Assembly: GCA_022225965.2 (NCBI GenBank)
Contig: JAKJXP020000004.1
Span: 558,001-622,000, forward strand
Origin: Diatrype stigma
Lineage: Eukaryota; Ascomycota; Sordariomycetes; Xylariales; Diatrypaceae
Length of the DNA: 64,000 nt
Direction: 5' to 3'
Each line of letters opens with the position of its first letter. Position 1 is the stretch's first letter. A model generated the notes under the pieces. The model was not told the origin of the DNA. It ran no database searches and saw only the letters and a list, made by a program, of their open reading frames with translations. The position numbers and the translations under genes were made by a program. This document shows, piece by piece, positions 49,982 to 61,463 of the stretch.

Positions 49982-50578
49982 AAGGCACAGTTGAGACTAA
50001 ATCCGATACCCCTTTCCGTAGACCTTCGCTTACCTTCACTTAGGCCTTAATTTACAAGACACCAACTCCACCCATGTTCGATCACGACTAGGCAACATGC
50101 AAGCAATACCCTGAACTAGTAAGAGAAACATACATTTGCAACTGCGCATTGATTCGATCATCTCCTTTGCCCTCCGAGGTTCCAAAAACCCTCTCCCTCT
50201 CAGTAATCAATAAATTACGTCTTGATTGAATAAGGGGGAGGGATGTCTTACATGACAGGTCAAGTAATTCGTCAGCACTGACATAGGCTCTAGCACTCAC
50301 CATGCCATCATTTTCGTCCTAGTTCCGAGACCTATTACGCAAATAGCCAAGAAACTTAATCACTATCGTATCCTCAGTGACGTTCTGAGACAGCAGATGT
50401 GTTCATCATAAGTGTATTAATGAGTAGTAACTATAGTTGAATGAATTGGTACGATATAGGGGTAAGAAATGGAAATTACATAGTTCTATATAGTATCCTC
50501 GATACAATATCAAAATTATAATCAAAAACCCGCCCAAAGACTCCTCTAAAGCTACCAATCCATAATAGGTTTCGTAAA
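49498..50578. other. Spacer with a 39-base poly-T tract
   Basis: No gene is supported. A perfect T39 run lies at 49942-49980, seen as A39 on the minus strand. Sequence to its right is unremarkable and has no reverse-transcriptase-like frame. The rest holds the promoter side of the fusion pseudogene and the 3' side of the kinase gene. Confidence 0.55.
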
Positions 50579-53293
50579 TCACACCCCGCTGGGCCCGCTC
50601 CAACGTCTCTGTTCAAACGTCTTCTCCGGATCGTTCGCGCCCCACGAATAGTAGAACAGATCACTATCAGCCTGTGGGGGGTCGTCGACGACAGGAGCCC
50701 CGAGGACCTCGTACCGATGCCAGGCCCGGATCTCGTCATCGGTCTCGGAAGCGCCCGCGGCAGACACGCGGGCGAGATTGTCGGTAGCATGCTGCAGCAG
50801 TTCGCCGAGCTCTGGGCGATGGGCCGGATCGTGAGCGAGGCATCGCACCACCATATCGCGGAGCTCAGCATCCGCCCAGTCGAACACGCCCTGCAGCAGC
50901 AGGGTCCCGTAGGACCTGATCTCCGTCACGCCGTCCTTCAGCTTCATAGTTCCCGCGAGCGGCGGCTGCGCCGGGTAGCAGCCCGTTATGATGCACATCA
51001 TCGTCTAGATTCGCCGTCGAGTGACAAAGTTAGAACATACTCTAGTGGCGATCAAAGATCACTGTCGTCCCGCGGGCCGGGATGGAAGCAGGACGCCCAC
51101 CACCTAGCTGACTTACCAGTGCGATTTGGTATATATTCGAATGCGACCCGAAGTTACCCGCGACCGGCTCCTCGCAAAGCTGTGCTCCATTCCGGTCGGC
51201 CGCAATGGATTCCCATTCTTCCCCAAATTGCTCCTGCCATTGGCCATCAGGATTAGTGGCAGTGTGCCCCTCACCCCCCTATATACCGTATGTGCGGGCA
51301 AATGGTACTAAGTGAATAGCATGCTTACCGGCAAATAGTAATACAACTTTCCCCGGTACCGTAAATTGGTGTAGTAGCAACTGCGAACTTCGAGTTAGAC
51401 ACTACCATCATGATGCTCATGTGAGCACTCGACTTACTCTCGCTTCTGGTCTTTGACCTCTACTGCTAAGCCAAAGTCGGCAAGCTACGGGCACTATTCA
51501 GTATCATCGCTTTTACGTGGCCCAAACCATAAGATGGGCATAAATACCTTTAACCGTGGAACTAGAGAATGGTCCGCATCACCGTATTGGGTTCCGGTAA
51601 TGAATACTATAAGCACGGATGTCTGTGTAAGTCCCCTATCTTACAAAATTATAAGCAGGGAGAATGAACGTACTATTCGATGGATCTATGTCAAAATGTA
51701 CCAAGTTTTTCTTTCTCCAGTGAACCCCTGCGTCAGGAATCGACTCATCGAGGTCCCCTCCGTCGGCATTCATACGATTCGGGTGGAACTTCCTTGGGTA
51801 GTAGACCATTGCGACGCATGCTTTGATCACTATTATGGCCATAGTTAATAAAGTTGTGAGTTGGCTTGAATTACGTGTGCTGAATGCTTCTTCGATGGTA
51901 CACTTACAACAGATCCACCATGACCACAGAACCCTCTGGGGTATTTTATTTCCTGCCGCATGCAACTTTGCAATCATATTTTTGAGGTCGCCGCTTCGGG
52001 CAAATTCTAGGACTATATAGTCTTTTTCGCCATCGTCGGTGCTATCCTCATCTATGTTGTAATTCTCTCCGTCGTAATCATCCATGCCGTAATCATCCAT
52101 ATCGTAGTCGTCCATACTGTAATCGTCAAGGCCATTGTTGCCATTGTCGTCTTGGCTCGTGTTATCGCCGCCGCCCTTTGTGGGACTAGGTGCCATCTCA
52201 GGGGTCTCGGGATGAGGATCCCATCGTGCCATTTTCCGACTCAGCTCTGCCTCCGTTAAGTCATGACGTCTCTTCCTCCGCTTCTTAGGTGGTGTCTTAT
52301 CATTCCCAAATCAGTCAGAGGTGCCTTGAACGTGACTGACCTTGTGCTTAAAGATAGGGGTGTAGACTGGGTTACGACTTACCCTTACGTCCTCATCGCC
52401 ACTAGAGTCGTATTCGTCACTGGAGTCGTCTATTTTCCAATCCAGGGGGATTTTCTGCCGCGCCGGTCTGCCAATCGGATCACGGGGGACTTCCTGTACT
52501 ATGTGGGATGCATGGCTGAGTTTCTACGGCGGTTGATCTGATGTTAGTCACGTCTTGACATATCCTTTGCCTGAACTTTGATCATCAGGATCTTGATGGT
52601 TATTGAGTGGAATGAACCCCTCATTGGTATGACTAAGGAGACCAGAATTAACGTATATAGGTAAGGAGAAATATAAGAAAGAAAGGAAACATGAATCGAA
52701 ATGTTCCCAATATGACACACCTGCATCATTTGCCGCTCTCTCTTTAGCTCCTCGCTCCTCCACCCCAAGATCGAGACTTTGATGGCTACATCCCGATATC
52801 TCTCCGGTGTCTCCTGGATGCGGTAGTGACACGCGATCCCGGCCCCGCCGTACCCGAGGGCTCGCTGGTAGACCCATGCGGTCCCTCTTCCGGGCGTTAC
52901 CGTCGGGGCGCGGCTGGACTCAAAGAAGGCCTGGACCTCCTGGAGGCGATTCCAAACCGCGCCAGCTCCGACGGGTAGATTGTACGCGGCCGACGAGAGG
53001 TCAAGATCCACGACCGACGCTGAGCCGCCGTGGCGGATTTCGCGGATACCCCCTGCGGCCCAGCTCGTCCCCTTGCTGGCGAGCTTGAAGCTCCGCGACG
53101 ACTTGTCCCGCCCTCGCTCTCGCCACGGCACCGGCATCTGCATCCAATTCGGGTAATTGCTTTCGTCGAAGTTGCCTGGCCGGTTGCGCCAGTGCCACAT
53201 GAACGCGTTGAGCCATTGCATGAACTTCACGTGCTTGCGTTGTGCCTCCTTCGCAGGCGCTGACGATGACACCGGTGTTGGTCCTGACGCCAT
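50579..53293 (-). CDS. Serine/threonine protein kinase, nine exons
   Basis: Joining 53293-52721, 52523-52383, 52295-51908, 51829-51674, 51606-51548, 51484-51438, 51380-51329, 51233-51117 and 51004-50579 keeps the frame and gives about 652 residues. The glycine loop LGYGGAGIA is near 146-154, the ATP-binding Lys in VAIK at 172, and the RERQMMQ-KLSHASHIVQ helix follows. YIVLEFARSGDL is the hinge. HFDIDPSNIFI near 412-421 is the catalytic loop (Asp 414, Asn 419; HRD reads HFD). LADFGLAVEV at 440 is the Mg loop, followed by YYYLPEQFGEEW and a C-lobe with FDWADAELRDMVVRCLAHDPAHRPELGELL. An acidic insert of DDYSMDDYD type (about 270-310) lies between lobes. All key residues are present, so activity is plausible. 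It resembles kinases that are expanded in filamentous fungi; the substrate is unknown. The second donor could lie two codons earlier. Confidence 0.8.
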
Positions 53294-54310
53294 GGTGTCG
53301 ATGAGCGCTGTTATATATAAGAGAACCTTTATGGAAGCGAATGGAGTGGTGAGTGATAGCTAAGATACGGTCACAGTTAGATCTCGGTGTACTGTATACC
53401 TGTCCTTCTATAGAGAATGACTATGCGTCAAACGTCCACATGTTGATCCCTGGCTAGAATAAGAAGCACCCAAGATCCGGCTGTTGAGGAACCTGGTTGT
53501 TTCATCACTCTGCCCATCCAATCACAAAGAATAATCAACGCTTTGTGCTGTTTTCAGATTTCTTGGGAATATGGGACAAACGCAACGTGGGCACGAACAA
53601 AGGCATCCAGTGCAATGAAATGCAAAATCGACATTAAGTGAAGAGAAACAATGACATACACTAAATAGATGGAGAACGCTTCATCTCTGCAAATAAGGTG
53701 CTGTTACTAGCACCACTGCAACACAGTTCTCCTTTCCATCAAGCTAACAGAGCTATTGTCATGCCGAATAGACGAAGAGGGAGTGTCATGAGGGGATTTC
53801 CATATGTGTATTCTGCTTGCTCTTAGAATGCTCAACCTGTCATACACGAACGATAGATATGGCAAGTTCCTAGATGCATGATTCACCCCCGTATCATTAG
53901 ACTAGCAAGGTAATCTAGCTGAGCAGGAAAACCATAATCATATGATGTTTTACCATCCAAAACCACCCCTGACCATACCTCCCATGATGGAATAACCATT
54001 CGCCGCAGCACTGCATGTTCCTCAACACTAAGCCCGTACCAGCAATGTGCCTTCATGGTCTAGAGCCTACGCTCATGATAGCACCCGCGAAAGTCTCCAA
54101 AGCAACTCGTTATTCTATCCCCTGCCATTTCCTGGTGTCTTGCTGCTATAAGCCATCTATGATGTGAAACTACTACCTGTTAGAATGACGTTTACTAGTT
54201 CTTATTGGGGGGGGGGGGGGAATAACTTGCTGGATTCGCATAATGGATGCCCCCAATATTTGACAGTGACCGTCGTCGATTTCATTCACAGTCTCAGGGG
54301 GTGGTTAAAA
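53294..54310. other. Spacer, no supported gene
   Basis: The right part is downstream of the gene that follows and the left part is the kinase promoter. A G14 run lies at 54207-54220. No open frame of note is seen. Confidence 0.5.
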
Positions 54311-55732
54311 TCAATAATAATCCTCATAGGGATCATAGGAAGGGCGATTCTGGAAGGAGGGGAGCCCAGCCCTCTTGAAGATGTTCGTAATCTTATCTTC
54401 CATCTCTCTAGCTTTGGCCTCGTCATCCGTCTCGCCAAGCCCCCTCTTTCTACCTGTGCTAGCTTGTGGCTTCGAGCTTCCTGAGGCTAGTGACTTAGAG
54501 CCACCCGAAAAGTTACGAGGTTGCCGGGATTCAACTTGGCCGCCACCGGAGTTCTCATCTTCGAACTCATCGTCGAAGGGATTTGTGAAGGTGGGATCTT
54601 GGAAGGAAGGGAGCCCGGCCCTTTTGAAGATGTTTGTAATCTTCTTTTCCATGGCTCTGGCTTTGGCCTCGCCATACACCTCGCCACAGCCCTTTGTTTT
54701 ACCGGCACTATTTTGCGGCTTCGGGATTTCTGGGGTTGTTGGCTCGGGGCTTTCCGAGAAATAACGAGGTTGCTGGAACTCAGCTCTGCCGCCACCGAAG
54801 TTCTTACACCTACCGTTGAGGTCGTCTTCGTTATACTCCTCAACCCTTCCACTAGGCATACGGATGTCGGGTCGGCATCTCCGTTGGGAGCCATATTGGC
54901 TGTTCGGAGACTCAAAGGTAAACGCCGAGTTACCATACTCCCCAGAGAACAGATACCCGCTTCGGGTCATCTGCCCTTGCGGTTCAGGTTCTTTTTCGTT
55001 ATCCTTCCAACCTGCCTCATAATAGCGGCTTGTGGTTGAGTGATGGTGAGTCTCGTAAACAGTCGTAGTGGTAGTCGTGACTGTCGTAGTCTTGCGTACA
55101 ACAGTAAACTCTTGTTGCCCTTGACCGTAGTCCATTCTCTGTCTTTTGGCAGACGATCCTCGGATGTAGGAATCGTCGCCCGAGACGTTGTCTGCTACCT
55201 GGTAGGTAGTGGGCACAGATGGTATGGCAGCTCGCTTGCGGCCGACCGGGCGACGGCGTGGGCGACGCTTGGGCAACCGGATAAGACCACGGTCGCGGGG
55301 CTCTACGGACCGCGTGCCTGCCCCTCCAACCCGTGCCGGGACACCAGTGAATGAGTCGGATTCAACCGCTGATACCACTTGTTCAGTATGAAACTGCGGG
55401 GTATCACTGCTGGAACGATAGACGGGAGTAGCGTCGTGGAAATCTTGTTCACAAGCTCCCTGTTCATAGGCACCCTGCCCCGCCATGCCAACTTCGTAGA
55501 GCCTCTGGTGTGATCTCTCGGCTGGCTTTCCTGGTGCGGTAGCGCCTGTTAGATGACAAACTCGTAGCGTATCCGTAGTCGCTTCGTCATTTTTTGATGA
55601 AGGGATAACTTGGGCAAATAGATGATCCCGAGCCCTAATTGAGGAGAAAGCCTTGTCACGTTGTTCTGCCAAAGTTGGCTTGTTCGCCGGTGCTGGCGCA
55701 GGAGCCTTCTTCTTGGCGATACCTCGAGGCAT
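54311..55732 (-). CDS. Unrecognised fungal protein, paralogue A, with duplicated C-terminal module
   Basis: This is one exon of 473 residues starting MPRGIAKKK. I do not recognise the family. Near residue 25 it has SSIRARDHLFAQV, shared almost exactly with the gene at 59119-60161. Around 150-175 is a strongly basic block (LPKRRPRRRPVGRKR), likely a nuclear signal, and then a Thr-rich run (KTTTVTTTTTTVYE). Near 275 is GEYGNSAFTFESPNSQYGS, again matching the paralogue. The C-terminus carries two copies about 75 residues apart of EAKAREMEDKITNIFKRAGLP followed by SFQ. The duplication is also plain in the DNA (about 54355-54430 against 54600-54670). No membrane segment or signal peptide is seen. 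It ends EDYY. Most of it looks disordered, and a nuclear role is inferred. Confidence 0.7.
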   Translation of the reverse strand: MPRGIAKKKAPAPAPANKPTLAEQRDKAFSSIRARDHLFAQVIPSSKNDEATTDTLRVCHLTGATAPGKPAERSHQRLYEVGMAGQGAYEQGACEQDFHDATPVYRSSSDTPQFHTEQVVSAVESDSFTGVPARVGGAGTRSVEPRDRGLIRLPKRRPRRRPVGRKRAAIPSVPTTYQVADNVSGDDSYIRGSSAKRQRMDYGQGQQEFTVVRKTTTVTTTTTTVYETHHHSTTSRYYEAGWKDNEKEPEPQGQMTRSGYLFSGEYGNSAFTFESPNSQYGSQRRCRPDIRMPSGRVEEYNEDDLNGRCKNFGGGRAEFQQPRYFSESPEPTTPEIPKPQNSAGKTKGCGEVYGEAKARAMEKKITNIFKRAGLPSFQDPTFTNPFDDEFEDENSGGGQVESRQPRNFSGGSKSLASGSSKPQASTGRKRGLGETDDEAKAREMEDKITNIFKRAGLPSFQNRPSYDPYEDYY

Positions 55733-55984
55733 TGCAATGGTGTCAAAGTTAATATGGTAACAGTTCCACGCGTAGAAGCGATATGGTGAAGCTGAGACGA
55801 TGACTGTAATCAGGCGAAGCAGGTCTAGATATCGATATAGAAATTGGCGGAAGAGAGTGTCAGCGCGTATGTGCGGGTGATACCGAAGATCTAGTGAAGG
55901 TGAAGATCCAGAGAAGGTGAGGGTGGAGAGAAGTTGAAGTTGTAATGAAAAGGAAATTTCAGAAAGTCCAGTTGAGGGGAGCGG

Positions 55985-55994
55985 CCTATTTATA
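55985..55994 (-). promoter_or_regulatory. TATA box of paralogue A
   Basis: On the minus strand this reads TATAAATAGG, a near-consensus TATA box about 250 bases before the start codon. Upstream of it lies a block containing ATTCC, CGTTAT and GGCATCCAT that is also present at the paralogue. Confidence 0.65.
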
Positions 55995-57462
55995 CTGAAG
56001 AAATGGATGCCTGAGGGATAACGTGATACAGTATTCCTAGGGCAACCACGTTATTATACTGTATGGCTACAAACATCGGCGCGAACTTTCAAGTCGATCT
56101 CACACTGTTCTTTCAAAGTGAACTTCGGCCCCTCTGTAGCAATGAAGGACAGAGACCTACCTTCTTGTGTGCGACTGCTGACTAGAGTGATTTCAGTGGG
56201 AGCCAACAGGTTTGTTATCTCGACTTTGGTACAAGGTTTTCCAGTCAAGTTCGAAAGGAATAGACCGTAATAGCCCTGACGGTCCATCCTCCGTACTTTC
56301 TCAATCTAAAGCGACTATGCATCAAACCTCTACTGGTAGATTCCATACCAGACTGAGAAGCATCCGCGGGCTGATTGCTAGGTAATTCGCTTGCTTTGCC
56401 GCTCTGTCAATCAGATGACAAAAGGCAATAAGCCCTCCTATGCTTCTTTCTAAAATACCGGATAAAACAATAAGGGCGAGGACGAGAACACCCGAATTAT
56501 TGTGCAATTGAGATCATGTAGCGACAGAATAGGGGCTAGATAGGGGGGCTTGGATTACCTAGTACAGTGATCGACAGCTAGTGGCTTGGCGCACAATATA
56601 TATATTAATAGAGTTCTTTCGTACTCTAGACTCGAGAACCGAGAGTAGATATCGATTAATTCTGTACATATCTATACTCTAGGCCGTCGAGACCATTCTA
56701 CAAAGTGGCAGCAGGCTCGCTCCTTGTCGGGAGGTTAGCGCACACGGAATAGTAGAGAGGTAGTAGCAAGGTCGCCAGCATATAGAAGACAAATCCATCC
56801 ACTATGGCCTAGAGAACGGCATGGAATCTTGATGGCGAACATGGTGATGGCTCGTTCAGAATGCCTCAAGGGAAGTCATACTCCCCGGCAGACAGGCAGT
56901 TACATCTAAGGACTTTGTTCCTGCAAAGACTCGGTGTAATTAATCAAAGCCAACAGCCAAAGAGATGATGCAAGTCACATTACGGCTTCGGAAATAGTTC
57001 CTAATCGCATTATAAACGCCAGGGGTGGGGGGCTCGGCAGGTTGTGGTACCTATCGACAATTGATAGACAACGACGACGTAATGCCTCCGACCTGGTACC
57101 CGACCGTATGTCCAAGGGGGGCTGTTAGGCTTTGACCCCCAGCCAAGAATTCCGAACTCCCGCTTACTGCATGCTTTGTTTTAGGCAGCCCTGGAAGGGG
57201 CGGGCCAAGAGGCCGCGTGGAAACCTTGCAGCGGATAGATCTTGACCCGATGAAATGGTTTAGTATTGAGTCTTGGTTGTATAATCCAGAAAAGGTTCAA
57301 TAGCTTATGACGATGTAATACCCCACGTGGAATAATTACAAATGTTTTCCTCTGTCTGTAATCAAACAATCTAAACCGAAGCCCAGTTTCGCCCACGTTC
57401 TCGTTCGGACAGGAAAAGCCCCCCGGTTAACTAACGAAGCTATACTAGCCTAAACCTCTACG
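55995..57462. other. Spacer, no supported gene
   Basis: The left part is the upstream region of paralogue A. Frames of 60-77 codons lie on the minus strand (56054-56507, 57181-57396) without domains. TATATATATTAATA lies near 56597. The right end is the promoter side of the dehydrogenase pseudogene. Confidence 0.5.
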
Positions 57463-58636
57463 ATGGGAACCATGCTTGGTAGTTTCTGGCGCCAGGTCAC
57501 GTCCAAGCCGAAGCTGCCCCCACCCAACGTCCGCTTCGATGGGAAGACGGCCATCGTGACGGGATCCAACGTGGGCATCGGTCTCGAGGCGTCCAAGGAG
57601 ATGGCCGCCCACGGCCTCTCCCGCGTCATCCTCGGTGTGCGAAGCGTCGGAAAATGAGAGGCCGCCAGAGAGGAGATTCTGAAGGTCACGCCAGAATGCG
57701 ACGTCCAGGTCTGGGAGCTCGATCTGAACTCGTTCGCTAGTGCAGCAGCATTTGGGGCTCGTTCCCGAGAGCTGGATCGACTGGACATTGTAATTCTGAA
57801 CGCCGGCATCAAGACCATGGAGTTCACCAGGGCGGGAACTGGCCATGAATCCAATGTGCAGGTTCGTTGTCTATGCGTATTCTAGCTTACCCTCCTGCCT
57901 CTTTTGTCCCCGCTCGCCTTTTACAATAAAAAGTGCATCTGGCAACGTCATTCACAAGTAACCATGCCTTACAGGTTAACCTTCTTGGGACCGCTCTCTT
58001 GTCTCTACTTCTTCTCGAACCCCTGAAGCAGACTGCTAAGAATGTGGGCTCCCCCTCTCGCCTCACTGTCGTGGCATCTGAGGTGCACTTCTGGGCCCCG
58101 TTCAACGAAGCGCGTGCCCCATCCATCCTGCAGCGCCTGGACGAAGAGGACTCGTTCAACAAGCAGAACCTCATCGAGCGATACAACACGAGCAAGCTGC
58201 TGGGAGTCCTGTGGACGCGCGAGCTGGCGTCAGGGTGGACACCAAGTCCGTGGTCATCAACTCTCAACCCGGGGATAGTCGCGTCCTCACTTCACCGCTC
58301 CGATCCAACTCCCGGGCTCGGAGTTATGCTGAAACTGCTCGCATGGTCCCCTGAGATGGGGGGCCATACCCTGACGAACGCCGTCGCTTATCATGCTGAG
58401 CATCAAGGCGCCTACTTGAGTGAGCAGAGAGTAACGAGGTAAGATCGCTCTTTCCACCGCCAACCATACTACAGGATATCATCAGGCTAACGGAACCCCG
58501 CAGCCCGTCACCATTCGTCTTGTCTGAGGACGGAAATAAGGCGCAGAAGAAGCTTTGGGACGAGACTCTCACCGTATTTGCCAAGGAGGCTCCCGGCTTT
58601 GACCCGGCCATGGTTCCGCAGTGGCTTTCTTCATAG
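57463..58636 (+). pseudogene. Short-chain dehydrogenase/reductase, inactivated
   Basis: Exons 57463-57861, 57975-58438 and 58504-58636 join in phase to about 331 codons ending WLSS. It has FDGKTAIVTGSNVGIG (the TGxxxGxG cofactor motif), LDIVILNAGI (NAG), VVASEVHFW with the catalytic Ser, and YNTSKLL with the YxxxK pair, so it is a classical NAD(P)-dependent SDR. In-frame TGA at 57656-57658 follows RSVGK, where relatives read on into EAAREEIL. In addition, at about 58232-58265 the expected VDTKSVVINS lies one frame off, with the frame restored at LNPG, so two compensating small indels are present. The stop alone would truncate the protein at 64 residues, before the active site. Substrate unknown. 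Confidence 0.75.
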
Positions 58637-59118
58637 ACTGGTTAGATAATCATATGGACGTCCTACACACAACGTACAAAACACCGAAGCAAGAACTACG
58701 CGTACGCAATGTATCGCTTGGGCGTGTAATAACCATAGACTGATGTGACTACTTTTACATCTAAACAACATGAAAAAAACAGAGCGTGGTGATAATGTAT
58801 ACAGTGGTTGAGCTCTTATGGTAATCTTCTGCTCCTCTGGTCCAGCTCTACCCCGAGAGGGCTCCGGATTCGACTGCGGAAGCCAGGAAGCCATTAAAAA
58901 CACAACATTAAATGGGGAACTTCAACTCTGGTTGGTAGTGCTATCTCTGAAAAATCACTTGACCATCGTTCCCAAGCGCCACTCTGGGAGTACGTGCTCC
59001 TGTAGGCATCCATAATCTGGCCCTATTACCCGTTAGCATATCAAAACTCTACCACACAGGAATAGATAGTACTTACCAATACCATGTGGTTATCATGCAA
59101 CCTTCCATCTGATGCGCT
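58637..59118. other. Short spacer, no gene
   Basis: This is the 3' side of both the dehydrogenase pseudogene (plus) and the paralogue B gene (minus). Nothing further is seen. Confidence 0.5.
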
Positions 59119-60161
59119 CTAGAGCTCATTCTGGGTGTTGTACCTGACGGCCCCATCGTTTACCTCCATCCGTCGTCTCTTCACACCAATATTCGCTCTA
59201 TACTTGCTTGCTGAACGGCGATTGGGAGTCTGGTTTTCCTGTGGGCCACTAGAGTAATCAACTCCCTGCCTATTCACGACGCCAGGATGACTCTGCGCGA
59301 GGCCATTGGGTCTGTTGGCACGTGTTTGTTGATTTTGCTGGTTGTCAGGGGGGCTGCCACTTTGGCTTTGTGGATATTCGAAGGTGAACTTCGCTCCACC
59401 ATACTGCTCAGAGAAGGGGTTTTCATTCCAGGACTTCTGGGTTAACTTCTCCGGCTCGTGATCGTGACCTGTCATGTTGCTCTTACGAAATCGAGCAAAG
59501 ATTGGTAGATGCCGGGTGTGGGATATCCGCACCCGCCTACTGGCCCGTAACGTAAAGCCGGTTGTGCTTGGATGTTTCTCGCTTTCTCCTCTTGACGAGA
59601 CAGTCTGGAAGTGTAGGGTCCGTCATCCGTGTTACGCTCTGATACTTCGTACGTGTGAGGATCGAAACTGTTGTCCTGGGAAGAACGGGTTCTTCCTCTT
59701 TTGCCAAGGACTGAACTTTCTATAGAATATTCCGCCGGTGGATGTGGCTTAGTGGTCTTGTTTTCACCGCGAGAACTGGGATAAGAAGACATCGGAGGCC
59801 ATATAGTAGTACCAGTAGAGTACTTCCGGCCTTCAGTGCTATGCTGCCAGACGCTACTGCCAGCGTAGTACCAGCCAGAGTCTTCGTGGTAATATGCTCC
59901 ATCCTCTACTCCATCGTCTCCATGAATCCTCTGGTACAGAGACATTCCCCTAGGCGAAGCCGGCACAGCGGCTTCGGTCGCTACGTGGGTTCGTAATCCC
60001 GTGCTTATCTTGTCTTCGGACACCGACGGTGGGCCAACGCGGGCGAATAGGTGGTCCTTAGCTCTGATAGAAGACATCAGGTTGTTCTGTCGCTCTTCCC
60101 ACGCTCGCTTCTTCGCGGCGCCAACCAACTCAAGGGCGCTCTTCTTGTTAATACGAGGCAT
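59119..60161 (-). CDS. Unrecognised fungal protein, paralogue B
   Basis: Exon 60161-59487, a 50-nt intron (59437-59486, GTAAGA..CCCAG) and exon 59436-59119 join in phase to about 330 residues. Without splicing the frame stops at VRAT. Joined, it reads SLLDF-KSWNENPF and continues into EQYGGAKFTFEYPQSQSGS, which matches EYGNSAFTFESPNSQYGS of paralogue A, so the intron is supported. The N-terminus MPRINKKS and MSSIRAKDHLFARV matches paralogue A at the same place. It has an EDSGWYYAGSSVW segment and basic patches (GKRGRTRSS, GVKRRRMEV). It lacks the repeated ITNIFKRAGLPSFQ module of paralogue A. The family is unknown. A frameshifted pseudogene is the alternative if the very short intron is not used. 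Confidence 0.6.
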
Positions 60162-61463
60162 TGTTATGAGAATTGATTACACGGAATTGACAATTTTCAG
60201 GAGTCGATGTGACAAGTCGACGAAAGATCAATCAATCACTGTGATGTGAAGGGATGTATCTTAGTCCTAAGATGGAAATGCGACGAACCTCTCGTTGGTG
60301 CGCGGTAGATAGAGTTTATGAAGAAAGGGCAGCTATCGAAGATGTATAGAGAGAAAGGAGCCGTATAAAGGTGAGAGGTAGAGTGGCAGAACTACAACAG
60401 TAGGGGTAGGTTGGTCGAATCTAGAGGGCAGCTTCGTGGTTTAGATATTCGTATCTGAGGTCACAATTAAGCGGCGTAGGTAGCCCGAATCTTTAGGACA
60501 GCTCTCTAAACGCTGGTTCCTGAGTAAGGACGCAGGAGATTGCTTTCGTTCGCTCATGCAAAGTTAGGATGACTATGAGGGAAAGAGCGGGAAGAAGGTG
60601 ATCACTGAATCTGTGGAAGGAAGCAACAGGTCTTCTGAAGTTGTAGTTGTAAAGAAAGTGGAAGAAGTTCCGTGGGGACAAGAGACCTATTTATACTCAG
60701 GAAAAAATGGATGCCTTAGGTATAACGTACAGGCTATTCCTAAGGCATCTAACTACGGTATCACCAGCGGTTGCGTCACGGAATCTGTAACTACGGGGAC
60801 CCTGCCAGCCCTTATCACTATGGCCACGAGCGTCCGCATTGGTGGGTTAGGTAACCGCATACCAACCGTTTAATCATGCCTAGTCTGAGTATTACGAAGG
60901 GGTTTGGGATTGTTCAAGTCCATACAAGTTCAGGAGACAACTAGTATGGATTCATAACCATGATTGCCTACCAAAGACTTTAAGCCTAGTTATTGCTTCT
61001 AAGGGAAACAATAAATCTGAGTTAGAGACAAACGACATAACATCAAGCAATACGATACAAGACTATGCTATAAGCTATGATACTTGAGGCGCAGTTTCAT
61101 AGATAGGTTAATGGGTTGGCAAAATGCTGCTGCTTATCTGGCAACAGAGTTTCCTTAAAGACCTATATCTAACAGCTGTGAGTGATCGCTTCATCTCTCC
61201 TATTCCAAGGCTAATAAGCATTACCCACCTAGGTAGATACTGAAATTGCTTTGACGAGTTGGTACTTCCAATGATTGTTAGGTATAGGTGTAATAATGAA
61301 ATGTTAATACTACACACTGGACACCTGATAGGGCATACGTATGATGGCTACCTCGTGTGTCTGATTGCACCCCCCCCCCCCTGCTGGGTCGAAGGTACTC
61401 CTAAGCTCCCCCTTTTATACCAATTGAGCGTTCTCGGTCTGCTCCCAGCTCAGCCCCCCTAGC
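60162..61463. other. Upstream region of paralogue B and 3' flank of the next gene
   Basis: Besides the TATA box there is no supported gene. A C12 run lies near 61370-61381. Short frames (67-91 codons) have no domain. Confidence 0.5.
60686..60695 (-). promoter_or_regulatory. TATA box of paralogue B
   Basis: On the minus strand this reads TATAAATAGG, identical to the one at 55985-55994. It lies about 525 bases before the start codon. Just upstream the minus strand has CCTTAGGAATA, then CGTTATACCTAAGG and GGCATCCAT, with counterparts at paralogue A. Confidence 0.6.
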
